Shown here: in pieces, positions 10,401 through 16,627 of the stretch
Numbering within the stretch: position 1 is the stretch's first letter
Layout: every line of letters starts with the position of its first letter
Virus record (IMG/VR): IMGVR_UViG_3300025873_000045
Coordinates: 1 to 24,954 of that record
Strand: one strand, 5' to 3'
Source: a virus
Length of the DNA: 24,954 nucleotides
Notes under the pieces: model-generated
Databases searched by the model: none
Told to the model about the DNA's origin: nothing
The model's input: the letters and a program-made list of their open reading frames with translations, nothing else
Position numbers and translations under genes: made by a program

Positions 10401-10580
10401 TTTTGTTGTAACCTTACCCCCTGTAGACGTAGACACCTCTACTTGCCCGTTTAACCTGTTCTTACGCGCCTCCTCTGCCGACAAATCAGCAGCTTCAGAC
10501 TCCGACTTTGACGAAAAGAAGTCCGACAAAGACGCTAAAGCGTTCGTTGGCATAAGATTTAATGTATCAGGGGAAAGCAT
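7488..10580 (-). CDS. 1030-aa virion protein with C-terminal LamG / concanavalin-like domain
   Basis: The first ~250 residues are helical and polar, with a likely coiled coil around residues 130-190 (stretches such as SALTQELSTTLQTLDQI). From about residue 660 to 1010 the sequence looks like a LamG/concanavalin-type jelly roll: GWTIEFWSHMG (about 688-698), LYVNGQFLASG (about 850), and a terminal LGSFKMYAKPLSNLEVKTNY block (about 985-1005). These strands are standard in LamG_3-like modules, which bind carbohydrates or act as structural sandwiches. The gene sits between the 115-aa gene downstream of the spike and the gp25-like gene, inside the baseplate operon. A baseplate-attached adhesin or wedge accessory is therefore plausible (inference). 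No T4 counterpart occurs at this place. The start at 10580 lies 2 bp after the preceding stop. Confidence 0.72.
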   Translation of the reverse strand: MLSPDTLNLMPTNALASLSDFFSSKSESEAADLSAEEARKNRLNGQVEVSTSTGGKVTTKQTNAGESALKYAGFVATAASVAGLAKTLVDGGQEAYDPASLPPGTTADQATVDQMSSEVNDIDVLAPAGTASRAKEIELNSSTAKVSALTQELSTTLQTLDQINSVITKRATGELPNPSVRLANVSAAIDQIIDDLEAQGQLTAAQIALVRQTIQNSANLNIDSFEKFIQDRLVLPYADNAAALDIIKAQLLGTAGTDVDTSAIFDTVYGPPISSKGQYVLSEDGIYYDSRTGSIPYITAQKITARSWQLRYAANRGGQGHVFQSARVSEFADTVFSFEFEDESGNVKDFYKYDDILDNLINDRELQIQDVSGKIYDLVDGLGYAASSAVVKNYKESYAGIAYTYDRKIKRRKKQLQIAALFGPFGVTKPTDPLGEGVFYRWVDANDIKEPYYECGTDEKVEMLDYAEVNDNLTTSALHIPRIPLNDFSYLKDINFTPSIKSQEELVLHSEDLDDTTNPLVPVFLKKGPGSLFQAIPELAIGPYGTADWVNTSGDTNVSSFTSGTLSGISPYLRTLDDAIVTDKLVVCYNFLEPSAAGEPSSTNFGVRNYTNFGYPMNAKLVGDPEAIFVSGVTIPYLRGSLYKPAVKYGAHYSYLPEGSYVRLPNNYRDNAPYPASQPLDDLMYNASGWTIEFWSHMGADLSSGLSFDHRYKLVAANENCGEPSNATGNNGYTVAMDNFQGWRGRGKTRGMIIGWRDRGYPDSDGASGLEFVVCPTVSQNEDIWGKSVCIEEVVSGQGGGVSCRTELGFKVPLSATTVSGYTIGQASGSFAHYNITCNTMLDAITLYVNGQFLASGTASTLFGRDPGASLQIPSRIGEEHYHDPFGIFGEKLYTGDTPPAVPIFTPWILGGGFTDGIESSPFVTTMPTTFPGFLGTNTNSSYYTVGPGPEGGPRGQHTNGLVPGLGGYHKVGTDYLLARSGLDGHLGSFKMYAKPLSNLEVKTNYNAQSPYFDGIKLPSIPTGQLKRLL

Positions 10581-10582
10581 GA

Positions 10583-10930
10583 TTAAGATATATCCTTTAC
10601 CATTCTAAACGGGTCAGGGGCAGGGTAGACTTCATGAGTAATATCAAGCGCGGGGATTAAAATTGTCTTACTATATTCACTATAGAGATTGCCAAAATCA
10701 GTACCGTTAAACGAAGCCATGGCTACCAAAACTCCCGTAGGGATATTAGCGAATGCCGCCCAATTACCCCCACTACCCATACCACCCCCGCCGGGGGTTG
10801 AAATTAAGCCATCAACCCAATCTGTCCAGTTAGCCAAATACGCAGACTTTAAGCTAATATACCCGGGGTCTGCCGCGCCACTGGCATCGAGTAACTCAAA
10901 AAGATTGATTGTGTCGTCTAAAAATCCCAT
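10583..10930 (-). CDS. 115-aa hypothetical protein downstream of the spike gene
   Basis: A short acidic protein lying between the gp5-like spike gene and the LamG-type gene. It has an N-terminal amphipathic helix (MGFLDDTINLFELL), a Trp-rich stretch (LANWTDWVDGLI), a Gly linker (TPGGGGMGSGG, residues about 54-64) and a C-terminal beta-like part (KTILIPALDITHEVYPAP). It is not a PAAR tip protein, because the repeated PxxR/H pattern and Gly-rich cone repeats are missing. The ATG at 10930 follows the spike stop by 19 bp. An AAGAGGA motif lies about 14 bp upstream, longer than usual, and a TATAATAGTA sequence sits directly before the start. Conserved position and tight packing argue for a real gene, probably a minor virion or baseplate component. 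I do not recognise the family. Confidence 0.6.
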   Translation of the reverse strand: MGFLDDTINLFELLDASGAADPGYISLKSAYLANWTDWVDGLISTPGGGGMGSGGNWAAFANIPTGVLVAMASFNGTDFGNLYSEYSKTILIPALDITHEVYPAPDPFRMVKDIS

Positions 10931-10942
10931 ACTACTATTATA
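10931..10942 (-). promoter_or_regulatory. TATAATAGTA element before the 115-aa gene
   Basis: The 19-bp gap after the spike gene holds TATAATAGTAGT directly before the ATG. The first ten bases equal the element before the helicase start at 23650-23659. It could be an internal late promoter, or chance in an AT-rich gap. Confidence 0.3.
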
Positions 10943-10949
10943 TATCCTC

Positions 10950-12077
10950 TTAAGGGGTTGACGGGCTTGTTAGTATTCCGAAGAACGGCGAGAAGTGCTT
11001 ATGAAGTATAAGGGAGATGGGTCCAATAATTACGTCACCCGCCATGCCCGTAATGTTTATAACTGGCGAATCTATACTGATAGAAGCGGGAGTCATCGTA
11101 ATTGTAGAAGCGCCACACACTAATTTAATTCCCGCATTAGCGTCTATCGTAACCTCACCTGTTGTGGCTTTGTAAGTGATGTTTCCCATCATAGCCGTCT
11201 CGGTGATATCCGCTTGATTTGCTTGGCGTACAATGTTGTTCTCAGCAGTAATCTTGTGGTCACCGTTAAATGCCACATCTACAATATCACCATCGCCTTG
11301 ATTATCCCTTCTCTGGTCGCCTGAACCAGTAACAACGGTGTGGTGCTGGCCACCTATATTAGTGGTGAAAATTTGGTTCTTATCAGTAACTAGCTGCGAC
11401 TCATCATCGGAAGAAATAAGCTCAAACCTATTAGCTTTCAGGTCGTTACCAGATTTCTCATCAATTAAGGTAATCCTGTCTCCTCCCCCGTTATCGGTTT
11501 TAGGCTGGTCATCAATATGGAGGCGTTTTCCAGACTTAGCCTGCACAAAAATTCCAGAGTTGTACCTTCCTTCTGTCGTAATTTTATGGGCCATAATAAT
11601 TTTATGACCATTCTTCTGCTTCCAAATATCTGCTTGAGGTTGTAGGTTGTCAGCGTAAATTGTAAAGGGTTCGGGCAACCCGAAGTCTACAATGTTATCT
11701 CCTTCACCCGGACTCCTAGCAAGGTAATCACGGTCCTGAGTATCGTAATCCTCGGGAGTATTCTTATCATTCGTTAGGGGGTTTCTACCCTTCTCTTGTT
11801 TAAGCATTTGGCCGATAGCCCCAATCCAAACATGCTTATAAATGCTCCCCTTGTCGGCTAAATCAGTTTGCCCCATGAATCCTGATTCTAAATCAGCGTA
11901 TAGTACAACCGTACCTTTTGTAGGGGGTGAGTAAAACCCACCACCACCACCTAAGTTAGGGGTACAGGGAATTGCCGTAATAGGGTCAACATTCTTACCC
12001 CCGTCCAATGGCTGGATGGTTAGTGTGCCCGCCATGAGCGGGTCTTCTGCGTCTAGTACTCGTCCTACTTTAAGCAT
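10950..12077 (-). CDS. Baseplate central spike, gp5 / gpV-like, without lysozyme domain
   Basis: A 375-residue spike protein. Residues 1-100 resemble the OB-fold of gp5/gpV/VgrG spikes: VGRVLDAEDPLMAGTLTIQ, then a PPTKGTVVLYADLESG turn and HVWIGAIG. After a polar linker, residues 165-355 form a chain of short beta repeats, ending in the regular pattern ATTGEVTIDANAGIKLVCG and STITMTPASISIDSPVINIT. That pattern is typical of the triple-stranded beta-helix needle. Near the end is His-Lys-His (residues 359-361), matching the HxH metal-binding tip known from P2-type spikes. There is no insertion large enough for the T4 gp5 lysozyme domain. An AAGGA Shine-Dalgarno lies in the last codons of the hub gene, 8 bp before the ATG. 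The gene directly follows the hub, as spike and hub genes often do. Confidence 0.85.
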   Translation of the reverse strand: MLKVGRVLDAEDPLMAGTLTIQPLDGGKNVDPITAIPCTPNLGGGGGFYSPPTKGTVVLYADLESGFMGQTDLADKGSIYKHVWIGAIGQMLKQEKGRNPLTNDKNTPEDYDTQDRDYLARSPGEGDNIVDFGLPEPFTIYADNLQPQADIWKQKNGHKIIMAHKITTEGRYNSGIFVQAKSGKRLHIDDQPKTDNGGGDRITLIDEKSGNDLKANRFELISSDDESQLVTDKNQIFTTNIGGQHHTVVTGSGDQRRDNQGDGDIVDVAFNGDHKITAENNIVRQANQADITETAMMGNITYKATTGEVTIDANAGIKLVCGASTITMTPASISIDSPVINITGMAGDVIIGPISLILHKHFSPFFGILTSPSTP

Positions 12078-12081
12078 TACT

Positions 12082-14916
12082 TTAGTCCTTTAGAAAGGCG
12101 TATTGGAACTTCCTGAGGTCCTCCGCCACTTGTGGTTGTTTAGGGAATAAAGACATAGTCATAGTATACCCGTTAGAATCAATTTTATGAGTAAACCCAC
12201 GAATCAGATAAACCCCTGTCATCCAATGGAAGCTTCCCGGCGTTCTTGGTTCCGCCACCCATAAACCTACATTGCGCCGAGCAATTTCATTATCAAGAAT
12301 ATCCATTTCAGGAACTCCTAATGTGGTTACATCAACCTGACGAAGCGCAGCCTGTAGTTGTCTTAGCACTCCCATCTTTGATGCTAATAGAACGGCCTCA
12401 GAATCAGTGGATGAGTTCGTAAAGGTCTGTAAATTCGTAAGAGGGGATGCAGCTATGGTGCGGTAATACCTAGAAGAAGCTATATTATCAGGCTCACCCT
12501 TAATGCTTAGGGGGGTGTCGTGTTGCCCGGGGAAGGTTGTTTTAGGGAAAAACACGTCCAAGAACTTATTGTTGGTAATCCACCGCAAATCTGCTGCAAC
12601 CTGCTCCCTCATTTTTTGAGTGTCCTTGGTGTCGGTGTTGCCTTCCTCGGACGAGTACCTTGCTGCTGCTGCAATAGCTTTATCAGCCGTTTCCATAGGG
12701 AGAAGCACACCAATCGGCAACTCTTTAGGTTCAAGCGCAGCTACGGGAGTCTGTGCCTCTGTTTCTGCTGCCGCTTCTCCGACCTTCTTACCTGCGGCTG
12801 CCCCTGCGGCTTCTCCTTTCGTCGGCTTCAGGGTTAGTTGCTGAGCAACAACATCACGATATGCGGGGTCTGAAAATCTTTTTGAGATGCTGTAGAGTTT
12901 CTGGTTAATAATAGGAGACTGCCGCAGTGCAGTTGCTAAAAAAGCTTGGTCCTGTTTGAACCCTACGTTCAATATAATATTATCTTTTCTTTGGGAGAAC
13001 CCAGTGGCAAGAGAAATTCTTTTCACAAGGCCGTCATCGTCCTCCACTTCAATTGGAAACGAGTTAATATCCCTTCGCCAAGAATACAACCTCATAAAAA
13101 ACTTATTATCCCCTATGATAATAGCGCCCGAGAAGTTCTCCCAATCAAGTGTACGCCCCAATACAGACTCGACGTGGGGGCGTTCGTCCTCAGGAACAGT
13201 GGAATACTCTAACTTAACCATATTAATTAAGGGCGCAACTGGGGCTAAAATCGTAGCATTAATTCTGTCAATATACCCCTTACACCTTAATATCATATTT
13301 GCATCGCCTTTAAACTCTGCCATATGGGATTTCGATACCGGGGGAGGCTTAGTCGTAGTAGCGGGCTCATTTTCCGAAATAGCGTCCGCATTCTCCTGCA
13401 TTGTGGGTGTGGTGTCATCGGCCAACTGCGCGGCTGCTTCAAGATTCTTAGCATGCTCCGTATCCGCCTGTAACTCTAACACCGTTTTATGATTCTGTAA
13501 ATCAAACAATCTAGCGTCTGTGGGAGGAAAGTCTCCTTCCCAAGGACCCGCTGGCATAGGGACCGCCACCATCGTCTGCTGGTCTCCCTTAGATTTCCCT
13601 TCGGCAACCTTCCACGCAGCCGCACTAATAAGAAGTGCCTTCCCCTCTTTAAGAATTTGTTTCATTTCGAGCGGGGTGAAATCAACCTGAAACTTATCAG
13701 GGAGTTCCTTGGCAACATAATATGGAACCATGCACGCCCACGGGGGCGGGGTCGGCAGGACTGGGGGCATCGAAAGGGCGTTCCAATCAGACTCCCCTAT
13801 TGGGAGTATGGGATACTTAGATTTCAGGGCAGCGGCTTGCGCTTGTGACGAAGCTTGGTCTGTTCCTTGAGGATTAGGCTCATCGGGACTCCCGTTATTA
13901 TTGTTCGCACCACGGTTTAAAGAGTCCTGTCCTTTGGATGTTATGCTGTTTGGTCCAAAATCGTCTTCGCTCGCAGTGCGGAAATTTGCGCGGCCCCCAA
14001 GCAAGTCCGACATATAATTACAAACAGCCATCATAAGGGGGATTTCGAAAGGGGACTTATCCTGTACATAATTAAACTTCTCCCCGTTTACGGGCAGAAA
14101 ATTCGCCTCGGACAATTGGAAACCCACATGGTCAAAGGCTGCATGGCCCTCTTCTTTAATACTCACTTTCTGCTCTTTGGTGACTACAGTGTCCTTGAGG
14201 CACTGTTTTGCTATAAGAGCATCTAAAGTTTCATTGATAGCGGTCTCCTGCTCGTCTGAGAATCTACCCAATAACTCATACTCACTAGTCCCATTCAAAC
14301 ACCTCAGGATTAACTCTTGCACCATAGAGGACATCTTACGAAGTTTGTAGTCAGAGTTATGAATTGGAAATGTGATTAACTCCCCCTCCCCTTCGCTCTG
14401 TTCAGTCATCATCCCTCGATAATCTAAATCAAGGCTATCAACAAAGTTGATAGTTATAATACGGTCTTGGTTATTGTTGATATCATAATCAACCTCAATT
14501 AACCTCATTTTATGGATTTCTGAGAGGGCGCGGGTTACAGGTTCTTTGGTGTCAGGGTCCTCAGACATATACCCCCACCTGACGTAAGATGTATTCGCTA
14601 CGTCTAGGTTCTTGCTAAGCTCCTTATCCTCGTTCTCACCGTTGATAGGTGTTTGGGCTCGGGGCTGCATTGCTTTGTATATTGAAAACAAAACGTTTTC
14701 CACGTTGCGAGTAGGGTTAACCAAACGAAACTTTGTTCGGCCACTCTTACCGCCAGCCGCATCTCCCGGAGTATACTCGAAAGAAAGCAGCGTGTTTTCT
14801 AAATCGTATATGTCCTTATACCCCACCATAGAGGTTTCTATACCTCTCAATTCCTCAATTGAAGAAGCTAAGAATACCTTAGCAGGCGCAGTGTTTCTAT
14901 AGCCGACATTAGACAT
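12082..14916 (-). CDS. Large baseplate hub protein, gp27 / gpD-like
   Basis: A 944-residue protein read just before the spike gene, where contractile phages carry the hub. The N-terminal ~180 residues are beta-rich (FEYTPGDAAGG, KFRLVNP, MRLIEVDYDI, IITINFVDSLDLDYRGMM), consistent with a tube-like hub domain. The last ~60 residues (FHWMTGVYLIRGFTHKIDSN then YTMTMSLFPKQP) match the typical end of gpD/gp27-type hubs, a strand, His and Gly-Tyr-x-x-x-x-x-L pattern. It is about twice the size of T4 gp27 (391 aa). The extra length includes low-complexity inserts near residues 330-360 (Asn/Gln/Ala-rich), 500-525 (Pro/Thr-rich) and 690-730 (Ala/Glu/Gly-rich). The start at 14916 is 2 bp after the preceding stop. 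The hub call rests on end motifs and neighbours; the middle is unassigned. Confidence 0.72.
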   Translation of the reverse strand: MSNVGYRNTAPAKVFLASSIEELRGIETSMVGYKDIYDLENTLLSFEYTPGDAAGGKSGRTKFRLVNPTRNVENVLFSIYKAMQPRAQTPINGENEDKELSKNLDVANTSYVRWGYMSEDPDTKEPVTRALSEIHKMRLIEVDYDINNNQDRIITINFVDSLDLDYRGMMTEQSEGEGELITFPIHNSDYKLRKMSSMVQELILRCLNGTSEYELLGRFSDEQETAINETLDALIAKQCLKDTVVTKEQKVSIKEEGHAAFDHVGFQLSEANFLPVNGEKFNYVQDKSPFEIPLMMAVCNYMSDLLGGRANFRTASEDDFGPNSITSKGQDSLNRGANNNNGSPDEPNPQGTDQASSQAQAAALKSKYPILPIGESDWNALSMPPVLPTPPPWACMVPYYVAKELPDKFQVDFTPLEMKQILKEGKALLISAAAWKVAEGKSKGDQQTMVAVPMPAGPWEGDFPPTDARLFDLQNHKTVLELQADTEHAKNLEAAAQLADDTTPTMQENADAISENEPATTTKPPPVSKSHMAEFKGDANMILRCKGYIDRINATILAPVAPLINMVKLEYSTVPEDERPHVESVLGRTLDWENFSGAIIIGDNKFFMRLYSWRRDINSFPIEVEDDDGLVKRISLATGFSQRKDNIILNVGFKQDQAFLATALRQSPIINQKLYSISKRFSDPAYRDVVAQQLTLKPTKGEAAGAAAGKKVGEAAAETEAQTPVAALEPKELPIGVLLPMETADKAIAAAARYSSEEGNTDTKDTQKMREQVAADLRWITNNKFLDVFFPKTTFPGQHDTPLSIKGEPDNIASSRYYRTIAASPLTNLQTFTNSSTDSEAVLLASKMGVLRQLQAALRQVDVTTLGVPEMDILDNEIARRNVGLWVAEPRTPGSFHWMTGVYLIRGFTHKIDSNGYTMTMSLFPKQPQVAEDLRKFQYAFLKD

Positions 14917-14918
14917 TT

Positions 14919-15221
14919 TTATATAATAGGAATCCTAATCTGCTTTCCAGCAACTAATTCCGTAGTAGGGTCTATAATCGCGTTCGCACTACAAATAACC
15001 CACCAAAGATTAACTGTTCCATACACAGAAAAAGAAATTAAATCAGCCCGAAATTCCATCTGTGCGGGAACAATGGCAATTTTATACTTTAGCTTGGCTA
15101 AGTCCTCAACCAAGAAATTCTTCCATTTCTTTGAGTTTACCAAATCATGGAAAGGCTTACCACGATGCTGCCTATGCAGGGCGGCATACGTAGAGTAACG
15201 GGATTGGTTAGTTTTAGCCAT
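14919..15221 (-). CDS. LysM-type / gp53-like baseplate protein
   Basis: A 100-residue protein ending in a LysM-like block: RADLISFSVYGTVNLWWVIC followed by SANAIIDPTTELVAGKQIRIP (about residues 58-98). This pattern is shared by the T4 gp53 baseplate wedge protein and by small LysM proteins that sit between tube and hub in contractile systems. The fold packs structural proteins together rather than cutting cell wall. The N-terminal 50 residues are basic (Arg/Lys/His-rich). The ATG at 15221 overlaps the TAA of the upstream gene (TAATG). The position between the tube-cap candidate and the hub fits a connector. T4 gp53 is about twice as long, so this is a compact version. Confidence in the LysM motif is good; exact T4 equivalence is inference. 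Confidence 0.78.
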   Translation of the reverse strand: MAKTNQSRYSTYAALHRQHRGKPFHDLVNSKKWKNFLVEDLAKLKYKIAIVPAQMEFRADLISFSVYGTVNLWWVICSANAIIDPTTELVAGKQIRIPII

Positions 15222-16627
15222 TATAACTTAGGATAGTTTAGCCTATCAGCGTTAGGGAACTCTTGGCCAGTCGCCAAGCTTAGGTTCATAATTTGTTCCG
15301 CCCCGGGAAGTTGTTCTGTAGTATCACCATGATGGCTTCCGTGCGTCTGCCTGAACTCTTCCAAGGAAAGCGTGAAAGTTACAATCCTAGGGAGCAACGT
15401 TCGCATCTCATACCCTTTATCTTTCGGGTAAGAAATACTAAAGTTTTTAACAATGAAAGGGGCTTCATTGAATATAGTACCATGCCGAAATCTAACGATT
15501 GGAGGTCCTTGCTGTCCAAGCTTTGTTTCGTCCCCCACAACAGATGCCCTTATGGTATCAATCACATGCTGGGTGTACAGCGCGGCACCAAGAACGGGGT
15601 TCTCTAAATGCTCGCCCTCTACAGAGTAGTTTGTTAATAGAGTTTGAAGAAGGCCAAGACTTTTAGCCTCCCCAAATTTGTTTTTCTTTTCCATACCCCA
15701 CGGCATGTTTTTATACAGTTGGGGTCCTTGGTTCCCGTAGTTTTCAAACGAAACACCACTACCGTCAAACCCTAATTTCATTGTCCCGAAGAAGAGGTTG
15801 ACTTTATCCCTTGTAAACTCCCTTAGCTTATTTAATTGCGCTTTGTTGAAATTTCCGGGGTAATGGTTACCAAGCAACCTCCAGAAGTATTCGACGTGAG
15901 GAAGGGTATAATCAAAGGTTAAACGTAATTGTCTCGGGTCGCTCCCAACCCATAAGCGGACTGGCTCATTACGAGAGAGGACGGGATGGGCAGCATATCG
16001 TGCAGAACGGTCCTCGCTTATTTGGGGGTTTTGAAACATAGCCACTCTGCGCACACCCACGTCAGGGTTAGGAAAGTAAAAATCCAGATAAGACCTTTGC
16101 TCTAAAACTGTATTGATGCGGGCGGTATTCTCTTTAATAATACCGTTCCACTCTGCCATATCAAACGTAGCACCAGACCTAGCACGGTTAGAAACCTCGC
16201 GAACCATCTCAATTTCCGTGGTTGGGGTGCTATCGGTGCCTAATGACAGCTTAGGGATAGGTTGAAGGGGAGGAGGTCCATCATTTACCCCGTGGATTGG
16301 TTGGCCCGGTTTCTTGGGAGGAACACCGACTTCCATTACATTGGAACCGTCTGGTCCATATACAGTGGAAATTGCTTTCTCTACAGGAGAGCCTAAGTCC
16401 ATAGAAACATAACCCTGCTGTTGGATGCCTTCGTGATGTCGCCACTGCGGGTCTCCAACCGGGGTCCCGTAGTCCATGTTTGCCTTTGGGTTTGCTTGGA
16501 ACATCTCCTTAGTGCCCTTTTTAATAGGGGAAAAGTTCGGTCCCGGAGCGCCCCATGTCCCTAGCTTGTTAATGGTAGCATCAAAAATCTCATTAATACC
16601 GTTTGTAATTCCTGTTAATAGTCCCAT
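15221..16627 (-). CDS. Baseplate tail-tube cap / initiator candidate (gp48/gp54 position)
   Basis: A 468-residue protein directly after the tape measure, where T4 has genes 48 and 54. Residues 1-150 are Pro/Gly-rich and probably extended. From about 170 onward a beta-rich domain appears: LDFYFPNPDVGVRRVAMFQN, QISEDRSARYAAHPVLSRNE, then RLTFDYTLPHVEYFW. Later come PPIVRFRHGT, FIVKNFSISYPKDKGYEMRT and TFTLSLEEFRQ (about 380-430). These strand patterns are common in baseplate proteins that start or cap the tail tube and pair with the neighbouring LysM protein. The ATG at 16627 shares one base with the tape-measure stop codon (TAATG). Family membership is inferred from order and strand pattern; no catalytic motif is present. 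Confidence 0.65.
   Translation of the reverse strand: MGLLTGITNGINEIFDATINKLGTWGAPGPNFSPIKKGTKEMFQANPKANMDYGTPVGDPQWRHHEGIQQQGYVSMDLGSPVEKAISTVYGPDGSNVMEVGVPPKKPGQPIHGVNDGPPPLQPIPKLSLGTDSTPTTEIEMVREVSNRARSGATFDMAEWNGIIKENTARINTVLEQRSYLDFYFPNPDVGVRRVAMFQNPQISEDRSARYAAHPVLSRNEPVRLWVGSDPRQLRLTFDYTLPHVEYFWRLLGNHYPGNFNKAQLNKLREFTRDKVNLFFGTMKLGFDGSGVSFENYGNQGPQLYKNMPWGMEKKNKFGEAKSLGLLQTLLTNYSVEGEHLENPVLGAALYTQHVIDTIRASVVGDETKLGQQGPPIVRFRHGTIFNEAPFIVKNFSISYPKDKGYEMRTLLPRIVTFTLSLEEFRQTHGSHHGDTTEQLPGAEQIMNLSLATGQEFPNADRLNYPKL

Noticed and set aside
10788-10800. CCCCC-GCC-GGGGG hairpin
   Set aside because: It is explained by Pro-Gly-Gly-Gly codons of the 115-aa protein and has no U-tract on either strand.
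12956-13492. A 178-codon plus-strand open frame inside the hub gene
   Set aside because: It lies fully antisense to a well-supported gene, has no ribosome site, and its translation lacks any family pattern. It is a shadow frame.
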